Notes: a model not told the origin generated them from the sequence alone. A DNA stretch of 6,158 nt from JAUWVG01 sp964633715 (GCA_964633715.1 CAZWHQ010000101.1:1-6158); one strand, 5' to 3'. Numbered from the stretch's first letter, positions 1-6,158 are shown. Translations and numbers: made by a program.

Positions 1-219
1 GATCGAATCAGGCAGGTGATTCTCCTTACTGAGGAGGAACTGATGGAGGGAGTCCGTTACTGCCTGGAAGAACTTCACCTGGTTGTGGAGCCTGCGGGGG
101 CAGCAGGGATATCCGCCCTCTTGGCCGGGAAGGTTGAGATAAAGAGCGGACCAGTCTGTGTTGTGGTAAGTGGATCGAACTTGGATAAAAAGTATTTCAA
201 GGAAGCGTTAAGACTGTAG
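1..219 (+). CDS. Threonine/serine dehydratase-like PLP enzyme, C-terminal fragment
   Basis: The reading frame is open from the first base of the window to a TAG at 217-219, giving the last 72 residues of a protein whose 5' part lies outside. Visible motifs are VEPAGAAG (fragment residues 29-36) and VVVSGSN (54-60). Both are characteristic of fold-type II PLP enzymes of the threonine dehydratase/serine racemase group, cytoplasmic enzymes that deaminate or racemise Thr/Ser. In this family the first Ser of the SGGN-like motif contacts the pyridine nitrogen of PLP; here it is retained, though the usual SGGN reads SGSN. The protein ends 12 residues after this motif, so it has no C-terminal ACT regulatory domain, which suggests a catabolic (TdcB-like) or racemase type rather than the feedback-controlled biosynthetic IlvA. 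A GTG at 16 is internal to the gene, not a real start. It converges on the sulfatase operon and shows no functional link to it. The exact substrate is undecided. Confidence 0.85.
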   Translation, partial: DRIRQVILLTEEELMEGVRYCLEELHLVVEPAGAAGISALLAGKVEIKSGPVCVVVSGSNLDKKYFKEALRL

Positions 220-275
220 TGTAAAAGCTATAAGATCAAATTTTCTTGTGAATCAAATGAGAAACGTGGATATCA
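220..275. other. Short convergent intergenic gap, no visible terminator
   Basis: These 56 bases separate the dehydratase stop from the convergent sulfatase stop. The stretch is AT-rich, but I found no stable GC-rich hairpin followed by a T-run on either strand. Termination may be factor-dependent, or transcripts may read into the opposing gene. Confidence 0.5.
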
Positions 276-1679
276 TTATTGACCGGCCACTGGAATTAAT
301 TCATCACACCTCTTTCTCATGGCTGCAAGGATCTCCCTGTATTTAGGATCGTCCGCAAGATTGACCAATTGATCCGGATCAACATCTAGGTCATGCAGAA
401 ACTCGTAGACCGGATCCTGCTCAAAATAACGGGCGTAGACATAACGCTCTCCCCGTATCCCTTCCCATTTGGGAATATCAGGATTATCCATCAGGTGTTC
501 GCAAAAGAAATCGTGACGCCAGTCGGGGATCTGTTTTCCCCGCAACAAAGGAGAAAGGCTGTGGCCCTGGTAGTGTGTCGGAATTTTGACTCCGGCGAGC
601 ATGAGCATTGTGGCGGGAATATCAACATTGAGGGCCATCTCATCCCGTACCGCTCCACGGTTCGTTTTTGGCTGTCTGGGGTCATATACAATCAGCGGCA
701 CTCTTAGGGACTGCTCATAATGGGACCATTTACCGGCAAACCCGCGATCGCCCATGTAATATCCGTTGTCAGCCATGTAGATGATGACCGTATTGTCTGC
801 TAAGTCTCTATTTTCCAGTTCGTTACGAAGACGGCCGATCACCCGGTCGATTCCGCTGAGCATTCGGAAATAGGCTTTCATATTTTTCTGGTATTTCTCC
901 GGTGTGTCCCAGCGCCAGAAGTAGCGCTTCCGGTTCATGGAGGTTTTCAGAAATTCCGGGTGATTTGCGAAGATCTCCGGATCGGAGAGCCGGGGAGGCG
1001 GGATATCCACATCCTCGTACATGCCGTCCACTGCTTTTGGCCAGGGAAAGTGGTTCTCCAGATCCCAGTCCGCAGCGTGACTTGCATTGAAACTGATCGA
1101 GAGACAGAAGGGCTGCCCCTTGGGATTTCCCTCGATGAACTCTATCGCCCGGTCGCCGGCCACTTCGGTTTCGTGCCGCAGGGTTCCATCCGGCTGTTTC
1201 TTGAAATAGGGATTACCAACGTGCGGTTTGAAAAAATCGAACATGGCAGATTCCGGTTCTCCCTCGGTGCTCACTCCATACTTCCCGATGAACCCGGTAC
1301 GGTATCCCGCCGCCTTCAGCAGGGCCGGATAGCTCTCAGCGATAAGAGCGGGACTGAGGGGCGGTGTGCCGAAGGTGTACTGATGGGTTCTCTCATACAA
1401 TCCAGTCAAAATAGACGCTCGGCTGGCCGCGCAGATAGAGGTGGTGACAAAAGCGTTGCTAAAACGAATTCCCTCGGCTGCCAGACTGTCGATTACCGGC
1501 GTCTTGATGATAGGATGACCGGCACAGCCCAGTGTATCGTTCCGTTGATCATCCACCAACAAAAAAAGGATGTTGGGTTTTGTTCCGGATTTTTGGCAGG
1601 AAAAAGAACTGGGTGCCAGCATCGCTGCTGCCGTCCATCCGGTTACCTTCAGGAAATCTCTTCGATTGTATTTGATCAT
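276..1679 (-). CDS. S1 family sulfatase with variant CAASR maturation motif (last gene of operon)
   Basis: A complete 467-residue alkaline-phosphatase-fold sulfatase, predicted to hydrolyse sulfate esters (or N-sulfate) on a glycan outside the cytoplasm. The N-terminus has a twin-arginine motif (NRRDFLK, residues 5-11), a hydrophobic stretch and a Cys at 28 (SSFSC, an imperfect lipobox). Active-site elements in order are Asp43-Asp44 (LLVDDQR), the maturation motif Cys83-Ala-Ala-Ser-Arg87, Lys133 (GKYG), His201 (NASHAAD), Asp304-Asn305 (MADNG) and Lys317 (AGKWSH). Two departures from the common pattern stand out: Ala replaces Pro in CxPxR, and Gly135 sits where GKWH-type sulfatases have His. 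The C-terminal part ends in the usual family tail (DLDVDPDQLVNLADDP, 430-445). The ATG overlaps the upstream gene's TGA as ATGA, and only a weak GCAGG lies 6 bases upstream, so translation is probably coupled to the previous gene. It is more GC-rich than the other three sulfatases. Membership of the sulfatase superfamily is secure; subfamily and substrate are not assigned. Confidence 0.93.
   Translation of the reverse strand: MIKYNRRDFLKVTGWTAAAMLAPSSFSCQKSGTKPNILFLLVDDQRNDTLGCAGHPIIKTPVIDSLAAEGIRFSNAFVTTSICAASRASILTGLYERTHQYTFGTPPLSPALIAESYPALLKAAGYRTGFIGKYGVSTEGEPESAMFDFFKPHVGNPYFKKQPDGTLRHETEVAGDRAIEFIEGNPKGQPFCLSISFNASHAADWDLENHFPWPKAVDGMYEDVDIPPPRLSDPEIFANHPEFLKTSMNRKRYFWRWDTPEKYQKNMKAYFRMLSGIDRVIGRLRNELENRDLADNTVIIYMADNGYYMGDRGFAGKWSHYEQSLRVPLIVYDPRQPKTNRGAVRDEMALNVDIPATMLMLAGVKIPTHYQGHSLSPLLRGKQIPDWRHDFFCEHLMDNPDIPKWEGIRGERYVYARYFEQDPVYEFLHDLDVDPDQLVNLADDPKYREILAAMRKRCDELIPVAGQ
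1676..1679 (-). other. ATGA stop/start overlap between the last two sulfatases
   Basis: The TGA of the gene at 1676-3148 and the ATG of the gene at 276-1679 share bases in an ATGA tetranucleotide. With only a weak GCAGG upstream (1686-1690), termination-reinitiation is the likely way the downstream gene is translated. Confidence 0.75.
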
Positions 1680-3148
1680 TTTAAACCTGCACTTCGTCCT
1701 TGCAGCTTATATATCTCCATAAGTTCGGATAGATGTCGTACTATTTCCGGTCGTTCATTATAGAGATTTTTCTGTTCGGACGGATCTTCTTTGAGATTAT
1801 AGAGTTCGCCTTTTTGTCCTTTAAGCTCAAAATCTTTGATTTGCTCTTTTGTATATCTTCTATTGAGCCCTCCTCTTCCTCTTCCGAAAATCAGCTTCCA
1901 ATCTCCCTGGATAATAGCCCGATTTTCGATGACGATTGCTTCCCGTATGGGTTTTTTGAATTCTTGGCCGACAAGTGCCGGAAGAATATTGAAGCTGTCT
2001 TCCTCAGCGTTTTTCGGCAATTCGTCTCCCATCAATGCTGCGAATGTAGCCAACATATCGGTGAAACAGATATTCTCATGACTTATGGAATTGGGAGCTA
2101 TTTTCCCGGGCCAGCGCGCTATAAAAGGCATTCGATGTCCGCCTTCCCAACCATCACCTTTCATTCCTTTAAGAAAATGAGTCGATTTGTGATCATAGCG
2201 TTTGACATCCTGTTCATACCACACAGGGCCATTATCGCTGGTAAAGAAAAGTAACGTGTTGCTGTCGAGCCTTGTTTCCTCTAAGGTTTTCATGATTCGA
2301 CCGATGGCTGCATCCACCTGGGCCACAAAGTCACCGTAGTCTCCGGCTTGGCTTTGTCCTTTATACTTTTCCGTTGGCAGCCACGGGGTATGTGGCGCTG
2401 TCAAAGCGAAATAAAGAAAGAATGGAGCTTCATGTGTTTGCTGGTTTTTTATAAAAATAGTTGCTTTATCTAAAAACGTGGGCAGGACTTCATCATGCTT
2501 AAAACCAGGGGCAATTTTGCCTTCACGCCAAAATGCCCCCTGTATCGGGGTTACGCCCTCACTAAAACTGGCTTCGATCCTATCTGTTGGCGGCTCAACG
2601 CAACGGTCGTTTTCGATGTAGTAATAGGGCGGGATATCAAGAGAGGCATGCATGCCAAAAAAATAATCAAAACCACGGTCAACAGGTCCACCGCGGAATG
2701 GTTCTGTATAATCGATATTACTTAGATTGTCGAATCCCAGATGCCACTTGCCAACACAAGCTGTTTTATAACCATGTTTTTGCAGCAAAGAGCCCAGTGT
2801 TAAACGTCCGGGTTCGATGAGGCTTGTCCCCCTATTTTCTTTTTGATCTCTCCGAAACGGATAACGCCCGGTGAGCAACCCGTATCGGGTGGGGACACAG
2901 ACAGAACCTGGTGAGTGGGCATTTGTGAAGCGGATGCCTTGGCTGGCCAAGCGGTTTATGTTAGGCGTTGGTGTTTTTGATTGAGGATTATAACATCCCG
3001 GATCCCCGTATCCCATGTCATCGGCCAAAATAAATATGATGTTTGGTGAAGTTGATTTTTGTTTACAGGCGGAAAACATATTGCCCAGACAAAAAGATAG
3101 GGTTCCGATACCCAATGTGTTCAAGAAATCACGACGATTTAAATTCAC
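1676..3148 (-). CDS. S1 family arylsulfatase A/GALNS-like sulfatase, GTG start
   Basis: A complete 490-residue sulfatase. The N-terminus has a twin-arginine motif (LNRRDFLN, 3-10), a hydrophobic segment and a near-lipobox MFSAC with Cys28, so it is likely exported and possibly membrane-anchored. All expected active-site residues are present: Asp43-Asp44 (LADDMGYGD), Cys84-Val-Pro-Thr-Arg88, Lys134 and His136 (GKWHLG), His253 (TAPHTPW), Asp305-Asn306 (TSDNG) and Lys330 (KGMKGDGWEGG). CVPTRYGLLTGRYPFR and the PPYYYIEND segment (173-180) resemble the arylsulfatase A/GALNS-like branch (I think of subfamily S1_15, several members of which act on 6-O-sulfated Gal/GalNAc). That assignment is from memory of motifs and is tentative. 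A basic Gly/Arg-rich loop follows the DWKLI strand (422-431). The start is GTG, overlapping the preceding gene's TGA, with GAGGAA 5 bases upstream; starting here gives a complete signal peptide. It is followed by another 4-base overlap with the next sulfatase. Confidence 0.94.
   Translation of the reverse strand: MNLNRRDFLNTLGIGTLSFCLGNMFSACKQKSTSPNIIFILADDMGYGDPGCYNPQSKTPTPNINRLASQGIRFTNAHSPGSVCVPTRYGLLTGRYPFRRDQKENRGTSLIEPGRLTLGSLLQKHGYKTACVGKWHLGFDNLSNIDYTEPFRGGPVDRGFDYFFGMHASLDIPPYYYIENDRCVEPPTDRIEASFSEGVTPIQGAFWREGKIAPGFKHDEVLPTFLDKATIFIKNQQTHEAPFFLYFALTAPHTPWLPTEKYKGQSQAGDYGDFVAQVDAAIGRIMKTLEETRLDSNTLLFFTSDNGPVWYEQDVKRYDHKSTHFLKGMKGDGWEGGHRMPFIARWPGKIAPNSISHENICFTDMLATFAALMGDELPKNAEEDSFNILPALVGQEFKKPIREAIVIENRAIIQGDWKLIFGRGRGGLNRRYTKEQIKDFELKGQKGELYNLKEDPSEQKNLYNERPEIVRHLSELMEIYKLQGRSAGLK
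3145..3148 (-). other. GTGA stop/start overlap between the second and third sulfatases
   Basis: The TGA of the gene at 3145-4749 and the GTG of the gene at 1676-3148 share bases in a GTGA tetranucleotide. This is the same coupling arrangement as at 1676-1679, and it supports a single polycistronic message. Confidence 0.75.
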
Positions 3149-4749
3149 TTCAATTCCTCGAATACGTTTTTATACTTTTCTTCGGACCCAGCGCAATATA
3201 TAAGCCATTCTTCGTGTAACGACTTCAATGCAGCAACGACGTTGGGATGTTTAGCCGAAAGGTCGGTTGTTTCTGTTTTATCCGTCTCCATATCAAACAG
3301 TTCCCAATTATCCTTCTCGTCCTTCTTCTTTGAGACCAGTTTCCAAGTGTCCTTCATTATGGCCTTGCCATTCCTCCACTGCCAGAAGAGGGGTTTCTGT
3401 CGTGGGCGTTCTTTTCCATTAAAGACGGGAACAAGGCTTTCCCCTTCATAAGGTACAACCCTGTCGCCTCTAACTTCAAGGGGATACTTGGCCCCGGTGA
3501 TATCAACAACAGTAGCCATGATATCAATGAAGTGAGTGTTGTAGTCCGTGATTCGTCCGGGTTTTTTTATCCCTTTTGGCCAGTAGCAAATCAGAGGAGT
3601 GCAAATACCTCCTTCGTAACTGTCATTCTTGAAGTATCGATATGGTGTATTGCTGGCGTTGGCCCAATTGCGGCCCAGCGATGACCAGCAGGACATGCTT
3701 CCTATTTCCCCGCGTGAGTTCTTTGGTATCGGGACTTCGGCCGAACATCCATTATCTGAAGCAAATATAATGAGAGTATTTTCTAGTTCCCCAAGCGTCT
3801 CCAGTTTTTTCAGGACCTTTCCTATATTCAAATCCATTCGGTCAATCATAGCAGCGTAAACTGCCATTTTCCTGGCTTCCGTTCTCCGTTGATCCTCACT
3901 CAAATCATCCCACTTTATGTACACGGGCTCAGATAGCGGCATACTCTTGTCGACAATGCCGATGTTCTGCTGACGCTTAAAGCGGGAATTTCGCAATTGC
4001 TCCCAGCCATCAAGGTACCTGTTCTCGTACTTTTTTATGTCATCGGGCCAAGCTTGCAGGGGATCGTGCGGTGCATTGTATGCCAGGTAAAGAAAGAAAG
4101 GGTTGTCTTCGTTTTTGTACTTTTCCAGATAATTCAGGGCGTAATTTGTGAAATAATCCGTCGTATAGAAATCCTTCTCTTTGGGCGTGTAGGGGATATA
4201 GGTCTTTTCGTCTATGCACCAAACCCTCTTCTTGCCTTCCGGTGGGTGCTTGTCGCCAGGAACCGGTTCGCCTGGGCGCTGTTCTCCCGGGTTGAAGTAA
4301 TTGCAGGCTCCGTCACGCAGCCCGAAATAATGGTCAAATCCCATATCAAAGAGGTTCTGGGTGCTGTGGTGCTTGCCGGAGGCCAGTGTCCGATATCCTG
4401 CAGAATGTAAGACATCGCCCAATGTTGCAGAATTCCTGAATGCTCCTGGTGTCTTGTCCATTCCACATTGTTGGGCATACAGTCCGGTCAGAAGGCTTGC
4501 CCTGGAAGGAAAGCATTTGGCCGTATTGTGGGCTTGCGTGAAACGAACACCTTTTTTTGCTAATCGGTCAAGGTTGGGGGTTTCTATTTCTCCGCCGTAG
4601 CATCCGAGATCTGACCATCCCATATCATCTGCAAGAATCAATAAAATATTGGGACGATCCGGGTGGTTTGAATAGTCAGTACATAAAGATGTCTTTAACG
4701 AAAGAACTCCAAGCCCCATAGCTCGGATAAAATCTCGTCTCGTCGTCAT
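3145..4749 (-). CDS. S1 family arylsulfatase (PAS/AtsA-like branch)
   Basis: A complete 534-residue sulfatase when read from the ATG at 4749. A TTG at 4755 would add two residues, but it lies only 4 bases from the AAGGAG site, so ATG (10 bases away) is preferred. The N-terminus carries a twin-arginine motif (TTRRDFIR) and a rather short hydrophobic stretch interrupted by Lys. Active-site elements are Asp41-Asp42 (LADDMGWSD), Cys79-Phe-Pro-Ser-Arg83, Lys126 and His128 (GKHH, where most relatives have GKWH), His228 (NAPHDP), Asp332-Asn333 (ASDNG) and Lys374 (RYFKNDSYEGG). The WANASNTPYRYFK segment followed by EGG and a TPLICYWPKGI segment is typical of larger arylsulfatases related to Pseudomonas aeruginosa PAS, and the length agrees with that branch. 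The C-terminus carries WKLVSKK...WELFDMETD, the usual terminal subdomain. The TGA overlaps the GTG of the next gene, and 57 bases separate it from the preceding sulfatase. The natural substrate is unknown; 'arylsulfatase' is a family label only. Confidence 0.93.
   Translation of the reverse strand: MTTRRDFIRAMGLGVLSLKTSLCTDYSNHPDRPNILLILADDMGWSDLGCYGGEIETPNLDRLAKKGVRFTQAHNTAKCFPSRASLLTGLYAQQCGMDKTPGAFRNSATLGDVLHSAGYRTLASGKHHSTQNLFDMGFDHYFGLRDGACNYFNPGEQRPGEPVPGDKHPPEGKKRVWCIDEKTYIPYTPKEKDFYTTDYFTNYALNYLEKYKNEDNPFFLYLAYNAPHDPLQAWPDDIKKYENRYLDGWEQLRNSRFKRQQNIGIVDKSMPLSEPVYIKWDDLSEDQRRTEARKMAVYAAMIDRMDLNIGKVLKKLETLGELENTLIIFASDNGCSAEVPIPKNSRGEIGSMSCWSSLGRNWANASNTPYRYFKNDSYEGGICTPLICYWPKGIKKPGRITDYNTHFIDIMATVVDITGAKYPLEVRGDRVVPYEGESLVPVFNGKERPRQKPLFWQWRNGKAIMKDTWKLVSKKKDEKDNWELFDMETDKTETTDLSAKHPNVVAALKSLHEEWLIYCAGSEEKYKNVFEELK
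3154..3159 (-). promoter_or_regulatory. Ribosome binding site supporting the GTG start at 3148
   Basis: GAGGAA on the minus strand lies 5 bases before the GTG. It sits inside the last codons of the upstream sulfatase, so ribosomes finishing that gene pass directly over it. No ATG near this point gives a complete twin-arginine signal, which supports GTG as the true start. Confidence 0.65.
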
Positions 4750-4759
4750 GGCCAATGTT

Positions 4760-4765
4760 CTCCTT
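4760..4765 (-). promoter_or_regulatory. Ribosome binding site of the PAS-like sulfatase
   Basis: AAGGAG on the minus strand, within a longer purine run (AGGAAGGAGAA), lies 10 bases before the ATG at 4749 and only 4 bases before the in-frame TTG at 4755. This favours the ATG. It is the strongest Shine-Dalgarno site in the cluster and serves the only gene that does not overlap the one before it. Confidence 0.7.
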
Positions 4766-4806
4766 CCTCAAATTTCTGTGTTGACAAAATTTATGAATAA
4801 TTCAAC

Positions 4807-6099
4807 CTAGTTATTTGTATCCAAATATTCAGGATTTGGGCTTGTCGGTATCGGAGCCTTAGTCTTTATTAGCCAATCCATAAGCTCTTTAAGCAGTTCG
4901 TCTCTTTTATCGGTGTTGATTTTTGCCAGGTTATTTTGTTCTGCTATATCATTTTCGAGATTGTATAATTCGACGGCATTGTTTGTATCTAAATTATTAC
5001 GTCCTCCATCCAATGCCCACTCTTCGTGAAACATCAATAACTTCCAGTCTCTTTTCCGGATTACACTGACCGGCCGTGTTCTGAATAAAGGATCTCTGGA
5101 TTCATCGGTCATGCCTTTGTAGGCCTGAAGGTAACAGGGGAAATGCCAGAATAGGGATTCTCTGTTTAGATTTTTTTCCCCTTTTAATAGCGGCAGAAGA
5201 CTTGTTCCATCCAACTCATAGTTTTGTGGGGCGCCTATCCCTGCTAATTGAAGAAAGGTTGGATAAAAATCGGTGCTTATAACAGATTCTTCACATGTGC
5301 TTCCCGGTTTAATCTTTCCAGGCCAGTACGCAAACATGGGGACTCTGATCCCTCCTTCATAATACATGCCTTTTCCACCCCTAAGGGGTTTCTGACAAGT
5401 GTATGTCCCATGTCCTCCATTATCGGAAAAAAATACAAGGAGGGTATCTTCCTTTAATTCCAGATCTTCCAGTACCTGGTTAATGCGAGCCACACTCTCG
5501 TCGACACTTTTAATCATGGCCGCATAGGTCGCATTGTTATGACAACCATCGGGAGGCTTCTTTTCGAAGTCTCCTATTTTATTTTTCTTCGCGCGAATAG
5601 GAGTATGAACGGCATGATGAGACAAGTATAAAAAGAAGGGTTTCTTTGTAGTGTGGGAATTGTTTTTCCTTATAAAAGTTATTGCTTCATCGGTCAATAG
5701 GTCAGTAAGATATTCTCCGCTCTCGGAAAAATGTCCTTGTATTTTTAATTCATCTCTATCGAGGCCAAAATCAAAGCCATGATGCTCAGGTTTTTGTCCT
5801 ATGTGCCACTTCCCAATTGCAGCGCTTACATATCCTGCATTTTTCAGGGCTTTGGCTATGGTTATTTTAGCTTGATCCACTTCTGTACTATTTTCGATAG
5901 GTATGAGCCGTCTATCTTTTGATTCTCCCCTGGCAGAAGAAGCGACTGTATAAACTCCGTGTCTAGGAGAATATTGACCGGTCAGCAGGCTTGCTCGAGT
6001 GGGTGCGCAATTGGCTGCATTGGCATAGGCATTGGTAAATACCATCCCTTGTTTAGCTAGCCTGTCGATAATTGGTGTTTCATAGTAATTTGATCCCAT
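4807..6099 (-). CDS. S1 family sulfatase, 5' end missing or disrupted (first gene of cluster)
   Basis: From the first available ATG the frame gives 430 residues of a sulfatase that begins in the middle of the conserved N-terminal block. MGSNYYETPIIDRLAKQGMV normally sits about 15-20 residues after the Asp-Asp metal motif and 40 or more after the signal peptide. The rest is intact: Cys31-Ala-Pro-Thr-Arg35, Lys97 and His99 (GKWHIG), His165 (HAVHTP), Asp226-Asn227 (FSDNGG), Lys243 (RGGKGMYYEGGIRVP) and a C-terminal subdomain with DWKLLMF and ELYNLENDIAEQNNLA. The HHAVHTPI and PLRGGKG...YEGGIRVP pattern resembles a large family of glycan sulfatases (perhaps S1_16, tentative). Homology-like sequence continues upstream in frame (RVDKALGY), but a TGA at 6145-6147 closes the frame and no Asp-Asp or signal peptide is found there. 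ATG 6099 has only a weak AGG upstream, and a protein starting there would lack metal ligands and export. It is either a broken gene, a rearrangement or an end-of-contig error. Confidence 0.85.
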   Translation of the reverse strand: MGSNYYETPIIDRLAKQGMVFTNAYANAANCAPTRASLLTGQYSPRHGVYTVASSARGESKDRRLIPIENSTEVDQAKITIAKALKNAGYVSAAIGKWHIGQKPEHHGFDFGLDRDELKIQGHFSESGEYLTDLLTDEAITFIRKNNSHTTKKPFFLYLSHHAVHTPIRAKKNKIGDFEKKPPDGCHNNATYAAMIKSVDESVARINQVLEDLELKEDTLLVFFSDNGGHGTYTCQKPLRGGKGMYYEGGIRVPMFAYWPGKIKPGSTCEESVISTDFYPTFLQLAGIGAPQNYELDGTSLLPLLKGEKNLNRESLFWHFPCYLQAYKGMTDESRDPLFRTRPVSVIRKRDWKLLMFHEEWALDGGRNNLDTNNAVELYNLENDIAEQNNLAKINTDKRDELLKELMDWLIKTKAPIPTSPNPEYLDTNN

Positions 6100-6158
6100 A
6101 TAACCTAGTGCTTTGTCAACCCGATAATGTTGGATAAAGCCTTTTCAATTTAATTCTG
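6100..6158 (-). other. Anomalous sequence upstream of the truncated sulfatase
   Basis: Read on the minus strand, bases 6144-6100 continue the sulfatase frame as KGFIQHYRVDKALGY and are preceded by TGA at 6145-6147. RVDKALGY looks like genuine sulfatase sequence (compare QRNDTLGC in the sulfatase at 276-1679), but the Asp-Asp pair expected just before it is replaced by Gln-His-Tyr. The other two minus-strand frames give no Asp-Asp or signal peptide either, and both contain stops. The join between family-like and unrelated sequence therefore falls near 6123. I see no convincing promoter: a TTGACA is present at 6114-6119, but no -10 box lies at the right distance. Confidence 0.5.

Noticed and set aside
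16..18. GTG as the start of a small 67-residue gene.
   Set aside because: The frame is open upstream to the window edge, and the protein begins mid-domain of a PLP-dependent dehydratase, so it is a 5'-truncated larger gene.
256..319. Inverted pair ATGAGAAA/TTTCTCAT as a terminator stem.
   Set aside because: The arms are 8 bases with a loop of about 48 and no T-run, and one arm lies inside the sulfatase coding sequence. It is compatible with chance.
960..1763. A 267-codon open frame on the plus strand.
   Set aside because: It lies opposite the sulfatase at 276-1679 and the end of the next gene, whose motifs are unmistakable. The translation is rich in Arg, Cys and Ser with no recognisable domain, as expected for a shadow frame in GC-rich DNA.
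1733..2254. A 173-codon open frame on the plus strand, rich in Phe and Ile.
   Set aside because: It is antisense to the C-terminal half of a clear sulfatase. Its apparent hydrophobicity comes from the complement of Lys/Glu codons, and there is no ribosome binding site of note.
2411..5645. Similar A/G-rich patches (aaagaaagaa-like) at about 2411, 4090 and 5630, as a dispersed repeat.
   Set aside because: All three encode the conserved PFFLYF/L strand of the sulfatase fold on the minus strand, so they reflect protein homology rather than a DNA repeat.
6099..6119. TTGACA followed by TTATAT on the minus strand, as a possible promoter of the operon.
   Set aside because: Only 10 bases separate the two boxes instead of about 17, and the second box overlaps the ATG and sulfatase-like coding sequence.

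Overview
The window holds four consecutive type I (S1, formylglycine-dependent) sulfatase genes on the minus strand, plus the 3' end of a PLP-dependent threonine/serine dehydratase on the plus strand. I see no RNA genes, mobile elements, CRISPR arrays or obvious terminators, and there is no gene-free stretch longer than 300 bases.

Layout, left to right. Bases 1-219 encode the last 72 residues of the dehydratase. A 56-base gap with no clear hairpin separates its stop from the convergent stop of the first sulfatase. Sulfatases then run on the minus strand at 276-1679, 1676-3148, 3145-4749 and 4807-6099. Transcription would run from high to low coordinates, so the gene at 4807-6099 comes first. 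The last two junctions are 4-base stop/start overlaps (GTGA and ATGA) and the first gap is only 57 bases, which strongly suggests one operon. The four proteins are clearly divergent paralogues with different active-site surroundings, not recent duplicates.

How the genes work together. All four have the Cys-type maturation motif (CVPTR, CFPSR, CAPTR and the variant CAASR), so each needs a sulfatase-maturing enzyme to make formylglycine. No such enzyme lies in the window. The three with intact N-termini start with an RRDF[LI] twin-arginine signal, and two have a Cys after the hydrophobic stretch that could be a lipidation site. They are therefore probably exported and act together on a heavily sulfated glycan that carries sulfate in several chemical positions. 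The substrate cannot be read from the window, because no glycoside hydrolase, lyase, SusC/D pair or transporter is present.

Organism. Dense S1 sulfatase clusters with RRDFL signals are typical of sulfated-polysaccharide degraders in the Planctomycetota-Verrucomicrobiota-Lentisphaerota/Kiritimatiellota group and in Bacteroidota. I cannot choose among these from this sequence.

The two points most worth a second look are the damaged 5' end of the gene at 4807-6099, which lacks its signal peptide and Asp-Asp metal motif and has an in-frame stop just upstream, and the unusual active site of the gene at 276-1679. Base composition also shifts visibly along the operon.
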